A stretch of 42,525 nucleotides of DNA. Source: Phycisphaeraceae bacterium. Its GTDB lineage: Bacteria; Planctomycetota; Phycisphaerae; Phycisphaerales; UBA1924. Made by a program: the position numbers and the translations under genes. Of the stretch, positions 18,412 to 26,035 are shown piece by piece. The stretch spans positions 1 to 42,525 of the forward strand of contig JAHBXK010000030.1 of NCBI GenBank assembly GCA_019636535.1. Reading direction: 5' to 3'. The notes beneath the pieces were generated by a model. The model did not search any database, had not been told where the DNA came from, and was given only the letters and a program-made list of their open reading frames with translations. The stretch's first letter is position 1. Every line of letters starts with the position of its first letter.

Positions 18412-18708
18412 TCAACGACGGAGCGCGTTGAGCACCGCGAGCGGATCGTCCCATTCCAGGGCATCGCACCAATCGAGGAACTCGATGGGATCGAGGCGGC
18501 GCTGGCCGGTCAAGGTCTTGTGGACGGTTGTGCGGGGTTTCCCCAGCCTCTCTGCCAGCGCCCTGACCGACAGTTTAAGTTCGTCGGCCCGCTTCTGGAG
18601 CTTCTGAGCCAAGGCCTGATAGGCGCTGTTCTGGAGCGGCTGCTTGGCTGGCAGCGCGGTCAGATTTTTCCGGCGAGCGGGTGGCACAACGAAGGAAAGC
18701 AGGTACAT
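18412..18708 (-). CDS. XRE/Cro-type helix-turn-helix regulator
   Basis: A 98-residue protein. A canonical HTH lies at about residues 45-70 (LSVRALAERLGKPRTTVHKT), followed by a short helical tail ending AVLNALRR. The first 25 residues are basic and Pro-rich, so the real start could be internal. It is on the same strand as the DUF2130/ATPase pair and ends 130 bases before it, so it is the obvious candidate regulator of that pair. The inverted repeat TGTCCC-N7-GGGACA lies 6-24 bases before its start codon, consistent with self-repression. Confidence 0.7.
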   Translation of the reverse strand: MYLLSFVVPPARRKNLTALPAKQPLQNSAYQALAQKLQKRADELKLSVRALAERLGKPRTTVHKTLTGQRRLDPIEFLDWCDALEWDDPLAVLNALRR

Positions 18709-18713
18709 TGAAG

Positions 18714-18732
18714 TGTCCCCAAAACAGGGACA
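18714..18732 (-). promoter_or_regulatory. Operator-like inverted repeat at the XRE gene start
   Basis: TGTCCC (18714-18719) and GGGACA (18727-18732) are inverted around 7 bases. The repeat occupies the space where a ribosome site would lie, and none is visible there. A Cro-like dimer bound here would block its own promoter or an almost leaderless transcript. Confidence 0.45.
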
Positions 18733-18843
18733 TTCAGGCGGGTGGCATCACCCTGCCCTCACACCGTCTGAAATCGCGGATGCTTTGGTCCTGGCATGCG
18801 TGCGCCGACATTGCTTCCGAGCCCTCATTCTGGAGAACGCGGG

Positions 18844-19464
18844 ATGAACTCAACTTCGCATCTGTTCGTTGTGGCAGTCGCCTTTGGCTCCATCGCCCAA
18901 GTCGGACTGGGCCAGAGCATCGTGGTCAACGGCAGCTTCGAGTCATACGGCGGACCGGGAAACAGCAACATCGGTATGGGCCTTGATGGCTGGACCATTG
19001 GCGAGCCTGCGGGCATTGACATCGTCATCCCTGAGTCAGGACCTGGCCACTACTGGTTGCCTGTGGACGGTGAAGTCTCCCTCTCGCTCAACTGGGCCGG
19101 CCCATCTTCGATTACCCAGGCCCTCGTGACCGAGCCGGGGCAGCTCTATGAGGTTCGGTTCTTCATGGCAGCGGAGATCTTTGGCGGGCCGCAGTGGCGC
19201 ACGATGGATGTGACCTGGAATGGTGTCACCATCGGATCACCTGCATTCGAGTACACTGGACAAGGCCCGGACGACATGGGCTGGATCGAGTTCGTTTACA
19301 CCGCGATGGGGACGGGTGATGATGCCCTCTCCTTTGTCAGCACGACCGATGCCAACTATGGCCCTGCGCTCGATCTCGTTTCGGTGATCCCCGTCCCCTC
19401 TCCTGCAACGCTTCCCGTCATGGCCGCTCTCGGGTTCGGAGTCACGCGCCGCCGGAGAGTATGA
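18844..19464 (+). CDS. Secreted choice-of-anchor-type protein with PEP-CTERM-like sorting tail
   Basis: A 206-residue protein from the ATG at 18844, which has GGAG 8 bases upstream. Residues 1-24 are a Sec signal peptide ending near GLGQ. The body begins VVNGSFES and has an all-beta pattern (GWTIG, SITQALVTEPGQLYEV) like choice-of-anchor C/DUF642 extracellular domains. The end is VPSPATLPVMAALGFGV followed by TRRRR, a PEP-CTERM-like anchor of the Pro-x-Pro-Ala form common in Phycisphaerae. Such proteins are exported, processed by an exosortase and attached to the envelope or matrix. It is divergent from the XRE gene and shares no obvious function with its neighbours, so it may be resident chromosomal DNA or passenger cargo. 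No exosortase is in the window. Confidence 0.78.
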   Translation: MNSTSHLFVVAVAFGSIAQVGLGQSIVVNGSFESYGGPGNSNIGMGLDGWTIGEPAGIDIVIPESGPGHYWLPVDGEVSLSLNWAGPSSITQALVTEPGQLYEVRFFMAAEIFGGPQWRTMDVTWNGVTIGSPAFEYTGQGPDDMGWIEFVYTAMGTGDDALSFVSTTDANYGPALDLVSVIPVPSPATLPVMAALGFGVTRRRRV

Positions 19465-19530
19465 GCTTTGTCCCCAGCGGCAGGCCGCCAGCTACCGGAA
19501 GAGCTATAGGTATCTGCTACAGGTTTCGGG

Positions 19531-19608
19531 GGGGCGATTCAGCGCACCCTCGAAGCGTGCCGGGGGGGGTGATTCAGCGCACCATCGGGGGCGATTCAGC
19601 GTGGATAA
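19531..19608. repeat. Origin-like cluster: three iterons and a DnaA box beside repA
   Basis: Three direct copies of a G-run followed by (C/T)GATTCAGCG lie at 19531-19548, 19567-19583 and 19587-19601. The first two extend to GATTCAGCGCACC. The GATTC cores start at 19536, 19571 and 19593, spacings of 35 and 22 bases. Immediately after the third copy, TTATCCACG (minus strand, 19608-19600) matches the DnaA box TTATCCACA at 8 of 9 positions. The cluster begins 23 bases past the repA stop codon. Iterons plus a DnaA box next to a rep gene are the standard parts of a theta-type plasmid origin. Confidence 0.7.
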
Positions 19609-19630
19609 CTCTGCCTGCAAACAGGGTTGC

Positions 19631-20581
19631 TCACAGCCTGAAAGCCAGCTTCGTCGGCTGCACCGGAGCCCGTGAAGCGTGCAGCGCGATCCCGCCGATT
19701 ACTTCCGTCACCCTCGCGTCGGGGTAGACGGCCAGGGTCTGCCGGAGAGCCAGGCGGAACTGCTTCTTGAAGTCCTTTGCGCAGCCATACTCCTGCCCGA
19801 ACTGTTCGTACAGGTTCCGCCAGCTGAGCTTCGTGCCGCCGGCTCCGGCCACTCGCCGGAGCCGGTGCGCCAGCCAGGCATATACATCCAATGCCAGGGC
19901 GGAATGCCGTAGGGCTGCCAGGGCTCGGGGGTCCAGCGGCACGGCGTGCTCGATCAGCGTGCCGTAGAACTCCTCGGAGAGTTCAAGTACGCCAGGCCAG
20001 AGCGTCGCCTGTTCACCGTCCTGGTGGAGCCACGCCTCGAAACGTCGGATGGGCTTGGCGTCGATCGTCGTCACGCGCCCGTCGGTCTGCACTCCCAGGG
20101 ACAGCCTGCACGCGGCCAGCGCCTGCATCTGGCGTTTCAGGGCTCGGTAGCCGCCCCTCGCCCCACCGCTTGTCTGCATCCCGAGAGTCGTGAGGAACTG
20201 GCGGGTGCTGTGGCCCACCTCCACCGACCGGCTCCGCGTGCGGACCGCCTCTGAACTGACATGCACCATCACGAGCCGGGGAACGGCGCCATACGGGAGG
20301 GGCTGGTCCAGCCAGCACTTGCCGTCCCAGAGCTTCCCCGCTTCCAAGAGGATCGAGGCACGACCATTGTGGCGTTCAAATGTCCGCTGGTCAGTGTGCC
20401 GTCTGGGCATCCCGATCTGGCATAGCAGGGAATGCAGGAAGTCAGCCCGCGGTGCCGGCTCGCTGCGAATGCTCGCTGAGGCTTCAATCAGTCTCTGCGA
20501 AAGTGACGACAGCCGCGTTTCCTGTGCGGGATGAGTGGATCGACGCGCAGGCGCGAGGGTGTGCGGACAGGTACCGGGCAT
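19631..20581 (-). CDS. repA: Plasmid replication initiator, RepA_C-like family
   Basis: A 316-residue protein. It resembles the plasmid-encoded RepA family in segments such as GAVPRLVMVHVSSEAVRT, FLTTLGMQTSGG, ALDVYAWLAHRL and WRNLYEQFGQEYG. The C-terminal half has the winged-helix pattern expected of an iteron-binding initiator, with the DVYAWLAHRL helix as the clearest landmark. It should bind the GATTCAGCG iterons just past its 3' end and start replication. The gene begins 12 bases after the serine recombinase stop, so both are probably on one transcript. No strong ribosome site is visible before the ATG, and translational coupling to the recombinase would explain that. Its presence means the element was, or can be, a plasmid. 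Confidence 0.82.
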   Translation of the reverse strand: MPGTCPHTLAPARRSTHPAQETRLSSLSQRLIEASASIRSEPAPRADFLHSLLCQIGMPRRHTDQRTFERHNGRASILLEAGKLWDGKCWLDQPLPYGAVPRLVMVHVSSEAVRTRSRSVEVGHSTRQFLTTLGMQTSGGARGGYRALKRQMQALAACRLSLGVQTDGRVTTIDAKPIRRFEAWLHQDGEQATLWPGVLELSEEFYGTLIEHAVPLDPRALAALRHSALALDVYAWLAHRLRRVAGAGGTKLSWRNLYEQFGQEYGCAKDFKKQFRLALRQTLAVYPDARVTEVIGGIALHASRAPVQPTKLAFRL

Positions 20582-20593
20582 GGTAAACGTCCG

Positions 20594-22300
20594 TTAGCGA
20601 TTCGCGGTGTGGTTGCTCTTCCTCTGCACCGATGCTCGCCTGCGGTGCCGCGGTTTTCCTGGAAACCCACACTCACTGTGCCTCAGTGGGACAAATGTCG
20701 ATTCAAAACGTTGCGGCCCCCCGCAACCACCTGAATCGAAACAAGAATTCAAAGAGTTAGCTACAGCCACCTGCGCGCAATCCGCGAGTTCCGCCTCAAG
20801 GTACTCGCCTCTGCGGTGAATCACGATGCGTTCGCCGAGGATTGCCTTGAGCACTTCGCGTGCCGGGGCGACATGTCCGTTGAGGCGCTGCTCCAGTTCA
20901 TCGATGGCCGCTTCAAATCGTTCCACGGCCTTGGGCAGAATGGCGGCGACCTGCCAGCGTGACGCCCGTTCGAGTTGCCGTTTGAGTTCCGCGACTTCCG
21001 CCTCGGCGGCTTCGAGTGATTCCTTCGTGCTCACCGTCAGAATGCCCTGCTTGATGGCGTTCAGCAGATTGTCCCTTGTCCGGCACGCCGCCTTGAGCTT
21101 CTGCTCGATCTGTGCAGCATGATCCGATGCGTTATGATCCTCGATGAGTCGTGCCGCTGAGGCTTTGAATGTGTCCAGGCATCTGGGCGACTTGAGCCGT
21201 TGCTTGACCGACGCCAGGATGTTCTCTTCCACGATCTGCCTGGACACGGTGAGCCCGTTCGAGCAGACCGCCGATCCCCTCGTCTTGTGGTTGGCGCAGC
21301 CGTATCGGCCGCCGCCGGCGGCGACCACGAAGTTTCCGCCGCACTCGGCGCAGCGCATCATGCCGGAGAAGAGGTATTTCCTCGCTGCCGTGCCGTGTTT
21401 GCCGATGCCGGAGGCTCGTGTTCGCTGCTGTCGCGCTCTGACTGCTTCGAGCACTGCTTCGGGCACGATCCGCAGTTCGGGGCGGTGCGAGACGACCCAA
21501 TCCTCTTTCGGGCGTTCGCGATAGGTCCGTTTGCCGGTGTCGGGATGCTTGACCCACATGCGTCGGTTCCAGATCAGCGTGCCGGCGTACATCTCGTTTT
21601 CGAGCATCACCTTGATAGCCGAGATCGCCCAGCTCGAACCGCGTGACGATGGAATCTTCCGCCGGTTGAGTTCGCTGGCGATCCACTTGTACGAGTGGCC
21701 GCTCGCATACCACTCATGGATCAGCCGCACGATCTCCGCCTGGTGCTCGTCGATCCGGTACTCGACGGCGACTACCACCGGCCGGCCGTATGCGTCGGTC
21801 CTCGACTCATCCTCGATGGGCGCATTTCGGTAGCCGAAGGTGCGGCCGCCGCAGTTGTATCCCTTGATGGCCTGGCCGGTCATGCCCCGGTGCGTGCGCT
21901 CGCGGAGGTCATCGAGGAACAGTTCGTTCATCAGCCCCTTGAAACCGGCGTGGATCTTGTGCCCCTTCCGGTCGCTGTCGTAGCCGTCGGAGACGCCGAC
22001 GATGCGGATGCCTCGCCATGTCAGGCGGCGCAGCACTCCTTTCATCTCGTAGTCGTCGCGGGACAGGCGCGAGAGGTCGTCCACGATGAGCACGGCAAAC
22101 CGGCCTGCCATCGCCGCTTCGAGCATCGCCTGGTATCCGGGACGGGAGCGCACGGCGCCCGAGATCGCCTTGTCGTGGTAGACCTCGTCTACGACAATGC
22201 CTTCGCGTTCAGCGAACCGGGTGCAGTTCCTCACCTGGTCGTCTATTGATGCCTCGCGTTGGCCGTCGGTGCTGTACCTGGCGTAGATCACTGCGTGCAT
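20594..22300 (-). CDS. Large serine recombinase (resolvase/integrase) next to repA
   Basis: A 568-residue protein. The N-terminal catalytic domain has YARYSTDGQREASIDDQ with nucleophile Ser10, and VDDLSRLSRD near residue 95. A recombinase domain follows (GMTGQAIKGYNCGGRTFGY), then a zinc ribbon (CAECGG ... CANHKTRG ... C) and a coiled-coil region. The last 50 residues, from SLNSCFDSGG, are basic and unlike the family, which suggests a replaced 3' end. GGAGG precedes the ATG. Large serine recombinases integrate and excise mobile DNA at short att sites. It is co-oriented with repA, and a small protein gene overlaps its start. A second, different serine recombinase lies at 39445. Confidence 0.9.
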   Translation of the reverse strand: MHAVIYARYSTDGQREASIDDQVRNCTRFAEREGIVVDEVYHDKAISGAVRSRPGYQAMLEAAMAGRFAVLIVDDLSRLSRDDYEMKGVLRRLTWRGIRIVGVSDGYDSDRKGHKIHAGFKGLMNELFLDDLRERTHRGMTGQAIKGYNCGGRTFGYRNAPIEDESRTDAYGRPVVVAVEYRIDEHQAEIVRLIHEWYASGHSYKWIASELNRRKIPSSRGSSWAISAIKVMLENEMYAGTLIWNRRMWVKHPDTGKRTYRERPKEDWVVSHRPELRIVPEAVLEAVRARQQRTRASGIGKHGTAARKYLFSGMMRCAECGGNFVVAAGGGRYGCANHKTRGSAVCSNGLTVSRQIVEENILASVKQRLKSPRCLDTFKASAARLIEDHNASDHAAQIEQKLKAACRTRDNLLNAIKQGILTVSTKESLEAAEAEVAELKRQLERASRWQVAAILPKAVERFEAAIDELEQRLNGHVAPAREVLKAILGERIVIHRRGEYLEAELADCAQVAVANSLNSCFDSGGCGGPQRFESTFVPLRHSECGFPGKPRHRRRASVQRKSNHTANR

Positions 22301-22427
22301 GTTCCCTCCCTGCCTGTTGTTGTCGGATGGCGCGGACCTCGGCCAGATACTGCTCCACCTCGATCACGGCAATGAGGTGGATAAGCCTGTCGAGTGGTGA
22401 CAGGAATACCTTCGGCTTGTCCCGCAT
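22209..22427 (-). CDS. Small protein overlapping the start of the serine recombinase
   Basis: A 72-residue frame from the ATG at 22427, with GGAAG upstream. The first 45 residues look real: LSPLDRLIHLIAVIEVEQYLAEV is an amphipathic helical segment typical of the short proteins found just before serine recombinases. The last 28 residues are read through the recombinase 5' end in another frame and look like a shadow. The original stop may have been lost. Function is unknown; a partner or directionality factor for the recombinase is a guess from position. Confidence 0.5.
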   Translation of the reverse strand: MRDKPKVFLSPLDRLIHLIAVIEVEQYLAEVRAIRQQQAGREHARSDLRQVQHRRPTRGINRRPGEELHPVR

Positions 22428-22589
22428 AACGCTTCCGTTCCGTGTTGTTGGACCGGGAGTCGTGCCACGCTCGTCCAGATCGAGCAATAGCGGACTTGTT
22501 GGAAGTTTCCAATCTCAACTGCACCGCATCGGGCGCAAAGCGGCCATGCGCTGCGTGTGCGCCACAGGGCTGCGTGCAACAGACAATTG

Positions 22590-22607
22590 TGTTGGACGCA
22601 TCCAACA
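22590..22607. promoter_or_regulatory. Operator-like palindrome in the recombinase/HTH-like divergent region
   Basis: TGTTGGA (22590-22596), 4 bases, TCCAACA (22601-22607) is a perfect inverted repeat. It lies 45 bases before the small plus-strand gene at 22653 and upstream of the divergent recombinase unit. No other perfect repeat of this length was seen in the 225-base region 22428-22652. Confidence 0.4.
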
Positions 22608-22652
22608 AATCATCCGTTGACCACACTGGGTGGACGCACTATCTGCGAGTGC

Positions 22653-22913
22653 ATGATTGACGAGGATTTTCAACTGACGGTCGAGGCGTTCATCCGGCGC
22701 CACGATCTCTCGCCGACCACCTTTGGCCTCTGGGCAATGAACGACTCGCGGTTCGTGTTCGACCTCCGCGATGGTCGTGTCTGCTTCGGGAAGACCATCC
22801 GGCGGGTCTACCAGTTCATGGATGAGTACGAGCGGAAGCAGGAGGCCAAGCGAACGCGGCTGGCTATACAGAACAGCCGGGCGGACAACGCCGGAAATGA
22901 CGCATTGGGCTGA
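22653..22913 (+). CDS. Small phage/plasmid-type DNA-binding-like protein
   Basis: An 86-residue protein from the ATG at 22653. Residues 4-50 (FQLTVEAFIRRHDLSPTTFG, then FVFDLRDGR) follow a pattern I know from short proteins near phage-like recombinases: a helix, an L/M-x-P-T-x-F-G turn, then a D-x-R-F-V-x-D-L-R-x-G-R strand. This suggests a small helix-turn-helix domain. The last 20 residues are charged. It is divergent from the recombinase/repA unit, with a palindrome between them that it may bind. There is no strong Shine-Dalgarno site. Function is unproven; regulation of the recombinase is the most natural guess. Confidence 0.55.
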   Translation: MIDEDFQLTVEAFIRRHDLSPTTFGLWAMNDSRFVFDLRDGRVCFGKTIRRVYQFMDEYERKQEAKRTRLAIQNSRADNAGNDALG

Positions 22914-23015
22914 TTCAAGATTGAATTTCGAATCCGTCCAAACAGAGGGCTGCCCGCCAGGAAACCACTCGCTGGCGGACGCCTGGAGCCATTTGGAGAG
23001 CCAATTTGAGCCATT

Positions 23016-23088
23016 TGAGCGATACAGGCCATTGCTATCGCTCATGAATCGTGCTATTGTGAGCGATAGAGAGGCAGTCTATCGCTCA
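23016..23088 (+). repeat. Two identical tandem palindromes in front of fic
   Basis: TGAGCGATA at 23016-23024 and 23060-23068, each followed after exactly 11 bases by TATCGCTCA (23036-23044 and 23080-23088). The two palindromes are 44 bases apart. The last arm ends on the A of the fic ATG. The spacers differ in sequence, so only the arms are conserved, as expected for protein binding sites. Confidence 0.7.
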
Positions 23089-24251
23089 TGAAATGGAACT
23101 GGCAGCAACCTGATTGGCCCCGCTTTACCTGGGCCGAATCCCGGCTGGAGAAGGCCGAGGAGCGATTCCTGCTGATCGGGGGCCAGTTTATCGGCACCGT
23201 TCGGCATCTGGCCGAGGAAGATCGGGACCTGCTGACCGTCGAGGCCATGAGTGACGAGGCCGTCACCACCTCGCGCATCGAGGGCGAGATCCTCGACCGT
23301 GACAGCGTCCAGTCCTCCATCCGTCGCCAGCTCGGGCTGGCGGGCGACCGGCGGAGCGTCAAGCCCGCCGAACAGGGCATCGGCGAGATGATGGTTCACC
23401 TGTTCCGTCACTTCGCTGATCCACTCGATAAAGCCATGCTCTTTGACTGGCACCGGATGGTGACCCACGGCCGGACCGACCTGCGGGACATCGGCAGCTA
23501 CCGCACGCACGCGGAGCCGATGCAGGTGGTCTCGGGACGAATCTACGAACCTAGCGTTCACTTTGAGGCGCCGCCTTCCGACCGGGTGCCGGCGGAGATG
23601 ACCAAGTATATCGAGTGGTTCAATCGAACCACGCAGGGCAACGAGACTTTGCCGACACTGACTCGGGCGGGAATCGCGCACCTGTACTTTGAATGCATCC
23701 ATCCCTTCGAGGACGGCAACGGCCGCATCGGTCGTGCCATCGCCGAGAAGGCGCTGGCCCAAGGGCTCGGGCAGCCCACCCTGACGGCGCTCGCGGCAAC
23801 GATCCTGCTTCGGCGCAAGGGCTACTACGACGCGCTCGAAGCGGCGAACAAGTGCAACGAGATCACGGGCTGGCTCGCGTGGTTCGCGGGCGTCTGCCTG
23901 GAAGCGCAGCAGCGGACCATCGCGCATGTCGAGTTCCTCATCGACAAAACAAAGCTGCTCGACCGTCTCCGCGACCAGCTCAACGAGCGCCAGAAAGCGG
24001 CGTTGCTACGGATGCTCCGCGAAGGCCCGTCCGGTTTCAAGGGCGGCCTCAGCGCAGGCAACTATGCCAGCATCGCGAAGACCTCGGCCGCGACCGCAAC
24101 ACGCGATCTGACTGAACTCGTCGATATGGGCGCACTTTCACGCACCGGCGAACTGAGACACACGCGGTATCACCTGACCATCCCGCTGCGGCCCGTGCCT
24201 TCAATCACAATCGGCCCCGCTGGTGAAATCATCGAGACCCCGCTTCGATAG
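23088..24251 (+). CDS. fic: Fic-family AMPylator with DUF4172 N-terminus and C-terminal winged helix
   Basis: A 387-residue protein. The DUF4172 start (MKWNWQQPDWPRF) is followed by the autoinhibitory motif T61-S-R-I-E65-G66, the (S/T)xxxE(G/N) helix of class II Fic enzymes. The active-site loop HPFEDGNGRIGR at 205-216 is complete. The last 100 residues are an HTH/winged-helix domain (NYASIAKTSAATATRDLTEL). Fic enzymes transfer AMP from ATP to target hydroxyls, and the E65 helix holds activity down. With a DNA-binding tail and tandem palindromes at its own start, it probably regulates itself. No separate antitoxin gene is adjacent, consistent with internal inhibition. The ribosome site is poor. 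Confidence 0.88.
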   Translation: MKWNWQQPDWPRFTWAESRLEKAEERFLLIGGQFIGTVRHLAEEDRDLLTVEAMSDEAVTTSRIEGEILDRDSVQSSIRRQLGLAGDRRSVKPAEQGIGEMMVHLFRHFADPLDKAMLFDWHRMVTHGRTDLRDIGSYRTHAEPMQVVSGRIYEPSVHFEAPPSDRVPAEMTKYIEWFNRTTQGNETLPTLTRAGIAHLYFECIHPFEDGNGRIGRAIAEKALAQGLGQPTLTALAATILLRRKGYYDALEAANKCNEITGWLAWFAGVCLEAQQRTIAHVEFLIDKTKLLDRLRDQLNERQKAALLRMLREGPSGFKGGLSAGNYASIAKTSAATATRDLTELVDMGALSRTGELRHTRYHLTIPLRPVPSITIGPAGEIIETPLR

Positions 24252-24370
24252 GATGACGGTTTCACGGTGAAACCGTGCCGAAGCACCGCTTCGGGGAGAC
24301 GTCTGACACACAAATTCAGCGGGCGGGTTTCAGGACGACACATCGGCATCAGGGACAACGGGCAGCAGCA

Positions 24371-24406
24371 GAAAAACACCCCGGCACCGTCAGGTGCCGG
24401 GGTGTT
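24371..24406 (-). terminator. Strong hairpin terminator between fic and the DUF6876-like gene
   Basis: A perfect 14-bp stem, AACACCCCGGCACC (24375-24388) paired with 24393-24406, has a 4-base loop. On the minus strand TTTTT (24376-24372) follows, giving a textbook intrinsic terminator for the gene ending at 24413. In the plus direction it lies past fic but lacks a T-run. Confidence 0.8.
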
Positions 24407-24412
24407 GAGCAA

Positions 24413-24811
24413 TCAGTGCTCGGAGGGCAGGTAGAGCGTCCAATGCTGACCGTCATAGCCGGCCCACACATCGACATGATCGAGCGGGAAGTCGGTCCAC
24501 GGGATGCGGCGGCTGAAGAACGACGGCACGTCGCTGTCGGCCCGGGCCGTCAGTTCCGCCGAGCGGTCCTCGCGGACTTCGAGCTTCCAGAAGTGCAGGC
24601 TGAGCACGCGGTCGTCGGATTGTCCTGCACGGGCGACATCGCCGCCGGCGATGGCCAGCGCGATCTCGTCAATGAGCCAGTAGGCCCCGGCTCGCTCCGC
24701 GAGATACTGAACTCCGGGCGTGTAGATGACACCTCGGGCCAGCGGGTGGCGGAAGCGGTCGAGGTCGCCAGTGAACTGGCGGAGGTCGGCATGGGTAAGC
24801 GGTGTGTTCAT
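24413..24811 (-). CDS. DUF6876-like protein of mobile elements
   Basis: A 132-residue protein from the ATG at 24811, which has AAAGGAG about 9 bases upstream. Sequence features resemble the DUF6876 family: LRQFTGDLDRFRHPLARGVIYTPGVQYLAE, then AYWLIDEIALAI, then LHFWKLEV. It is a compact soluble protein with no signal or membrane segment. Relatives, as I recall them, are found on plasmids and integrative elements of many phyla. Function is unknown. It ends at a strong terminator and follows the orphan methyltransferase in transcription order. Confidence 0.7.
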   Translation of the reverse strand: MNTPLTHADLRQFTGDLDRFRHPLARGVIYTPGVQYLAERAGAYWLIDEIALAIAGGDVARAGQSDDRVLSLHFWKLEVREDRSAELTARADSDVPSFFSRRIPWTDFPLDHVDVWAGYDGQHWTLYLPSEH

Positions 24812-24980
24812 CGGTGGTTCTCCTTTCGTGGTTGGTTGACCGATGCACACCGGACGGCGGCCGTGGCAAGCCGCCGCGTCAAGGGGATGGTGCGGGCAGG
24901 AGCGAAAGCGACAACACGGTCCCCTTGAGGCCGAAGGCCGCACGCGGTGGCGGCGGACGCCAGGATGGGCATCACTCAGG

Positions 24981-25733
24981 TCAAACCGGCCACGAAAGGA
25001 ACTGGCAACCGTTCACCGCTCCGCTGGCTTCGGCGATCCGCTCACAGGCGTACTCGAAGTAGACCGGATCACGCTCGATACCGATGAATCGCTTGCCCGC
25101 GAGCACGGCGGCGACGCCGGTGGTGCCGCTGCCCATGAACGGGTCGAGGATCGAGTCGGCGCGGATGGAGTCGCAGAAGTAGCGAACCTGCTCGAGCGGC
25201 CTCGGGCAAGGTACGGGATTCTCGCCGCGATAGCCCTTCCACGGGCGAAGGTCGGAGACGTGCCAGTCGCGGGGAAGCTCGTCCTTGAGCAGAGATCTGC
25301 CGCTCCAGAAGATGACCGGGTCCCAGCTCAGGCATCGTTGCTTGCCGCGCTGCGGATACTCCTTGCATGCGGCGATGACGCGGAAGCCCTCCGGGAAGTA
25401 GCGGTGCCACGATCCGATGGTCAGCGGGCTCTGCCACACGAAGCACGGACCATTGCCCGTGATGCGGATGAGTTCTGGGACAAGCCGCGCCATCATGGCG
25501 TCGTACTTGCCGGGAGCGTCGTCGTAGCTGCGGTACTCGAAGCCGATGCCGTAGGGCGGGTCGGTGACGACGGCATCGATGCCGGAAAGCGCCGGCAGGA
25601 TATCGAAACAGTCGGCACGATAGAGGGTGGCGTTGCCGATGACGCGCCTGGTGACGCCGGTGGGAACGGCTACCGGCTTGGGTCGGGAAGACGCACGGCC
25701 AGCATAGAACGGGTTGATGGCGACGCGGCTCAT
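24981..25733 (-). CDS. Orphan DNA methyltransferase (N4-cytosine/N6-adenine type)
   Basis: A 250-residue enzyme. Catalytic DPPYG is at 58-62 (VVTDPPYGIGF) and the SAM-binding motif DPFMGSGTTG at 197-206, so it is beta-class with motif IV before motif I. It is short, with a small target-recognition region between (LSWDPVIFWSGR, DLRPWKGYRGENPVPCPRP), like phage and plasmid solitary methyltransferases. No cognate nuclease adjoins it. It overlaps the small upstream gene by 4 bases (ATGA). Likely role: modify the element's own DNA so that it escapes host restriction, parallel to ArdC. Confidence 0.88.
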   Translation of the reverse strand: MSRVAINPFYAGRASSRPKPVAVPTGVTRRVIGNATLYRADCFDILPALSGIDAVVTDPPYGIGFEYRSYDDAPGKYDAMMARLVPELIRITGNGPCFVWQSPLTIGSWHRYFPEGFRVIAACKEYPQRGKQRCLSWDPVIFWSGRSLLKDELPRDWHVSDLRPWKGYRGENPVPCPRPLEQVRYFCDSIRADSILDPFMGSGTTGVAAVLAGKRFIGIERDPVYFEYACERIAEASGAVNGCQFLSWPV

Positions 25734-25978
25734 GGCTGGGCCTCCTCGCGCTGTTCGGCTTCAAAGTGCAGTGTCGCTGCCGCGAGCACGGCCCCCGTGT
25801 CGAAGCCCTGCCCTGCTGCGAAGTGGAGCAGGTCGGCGATGAGGTCGCCGGTGGCGGTCTCCAGGTCGCCGGGGTGCATGGTGTCGGGATGGTCGCCGGA
25901 GTAGGTGCGGCGGGTGAAGACGGCCAAAGCCTCCTTCGCCCATTCGGCGCGGTCGTGGTTGGTGGGTTCATTGGTCAT
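25730..25978 (-). CDS. Small conserved-looking protein coupled to the methyltransferase
   Basis: An 82-residue protein from the ATG at 25978, preceded by AAAGGAG at about 8 bases. It is acidic and helical (WAKEALAVFTRRTYSGDHPD, LETATGDLIADLLHFAAGQG) with no known domain. The stop overlaps the methyltransferase start as ATGA, so the pair is translated together. The segment predicting helices at 50-75 resembles small plasmid proteins with the DL-x-DLLHFA pattern. Function is unknown; a partner or accessory of the methyltransferase is possible. Confidence 0.65.
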   Translation of the reverse strand: MTNEPTNHDRAEWAKEALAVFTRRTYSGDHPDTMHPGDLETATGDLIADLLHFAAGQGFDTGAVLAAATLHFEAEQREEAQP

Positions 25979-26001
25979 GGTGAGTCTCCTTTCAAGGGGC
26001 A

Positions 26002-26025
26002 CGGGCGGGCCTTTCAGCCCGCCCG
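26002..26025 (-). repeat. GC-rich hairpin between two small genes
   Basis: CGGGCGGGC (26002-26010), 6-base loop CTTTCA, GCCCGCCCG (26017-26025): a perfect 9-bp stem just after the stop of the gene at 26036-26239. No T-run follows on the minus strand, so it may be a weak terminator or an mRNA end-stabiliser. Confidence 0.45.
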
Positions 26026-26035
26026 CCCGGTGGTT

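Noticed and set aside
19531..19601. Short direct repeats considered as a CRISPR array
   Set aside because: Only three copies, unequal spacing (35 and 22 bases), next to repA and a DnaA box, with no cas genes; iterons fit better.
23088..24251. Fic gene as the toxin of a two-gene toxin-antitoxin pair
   Set aside because: No adjacent antitoxin gene, and the inhibitory TxxxEG helix is inside the same protein.
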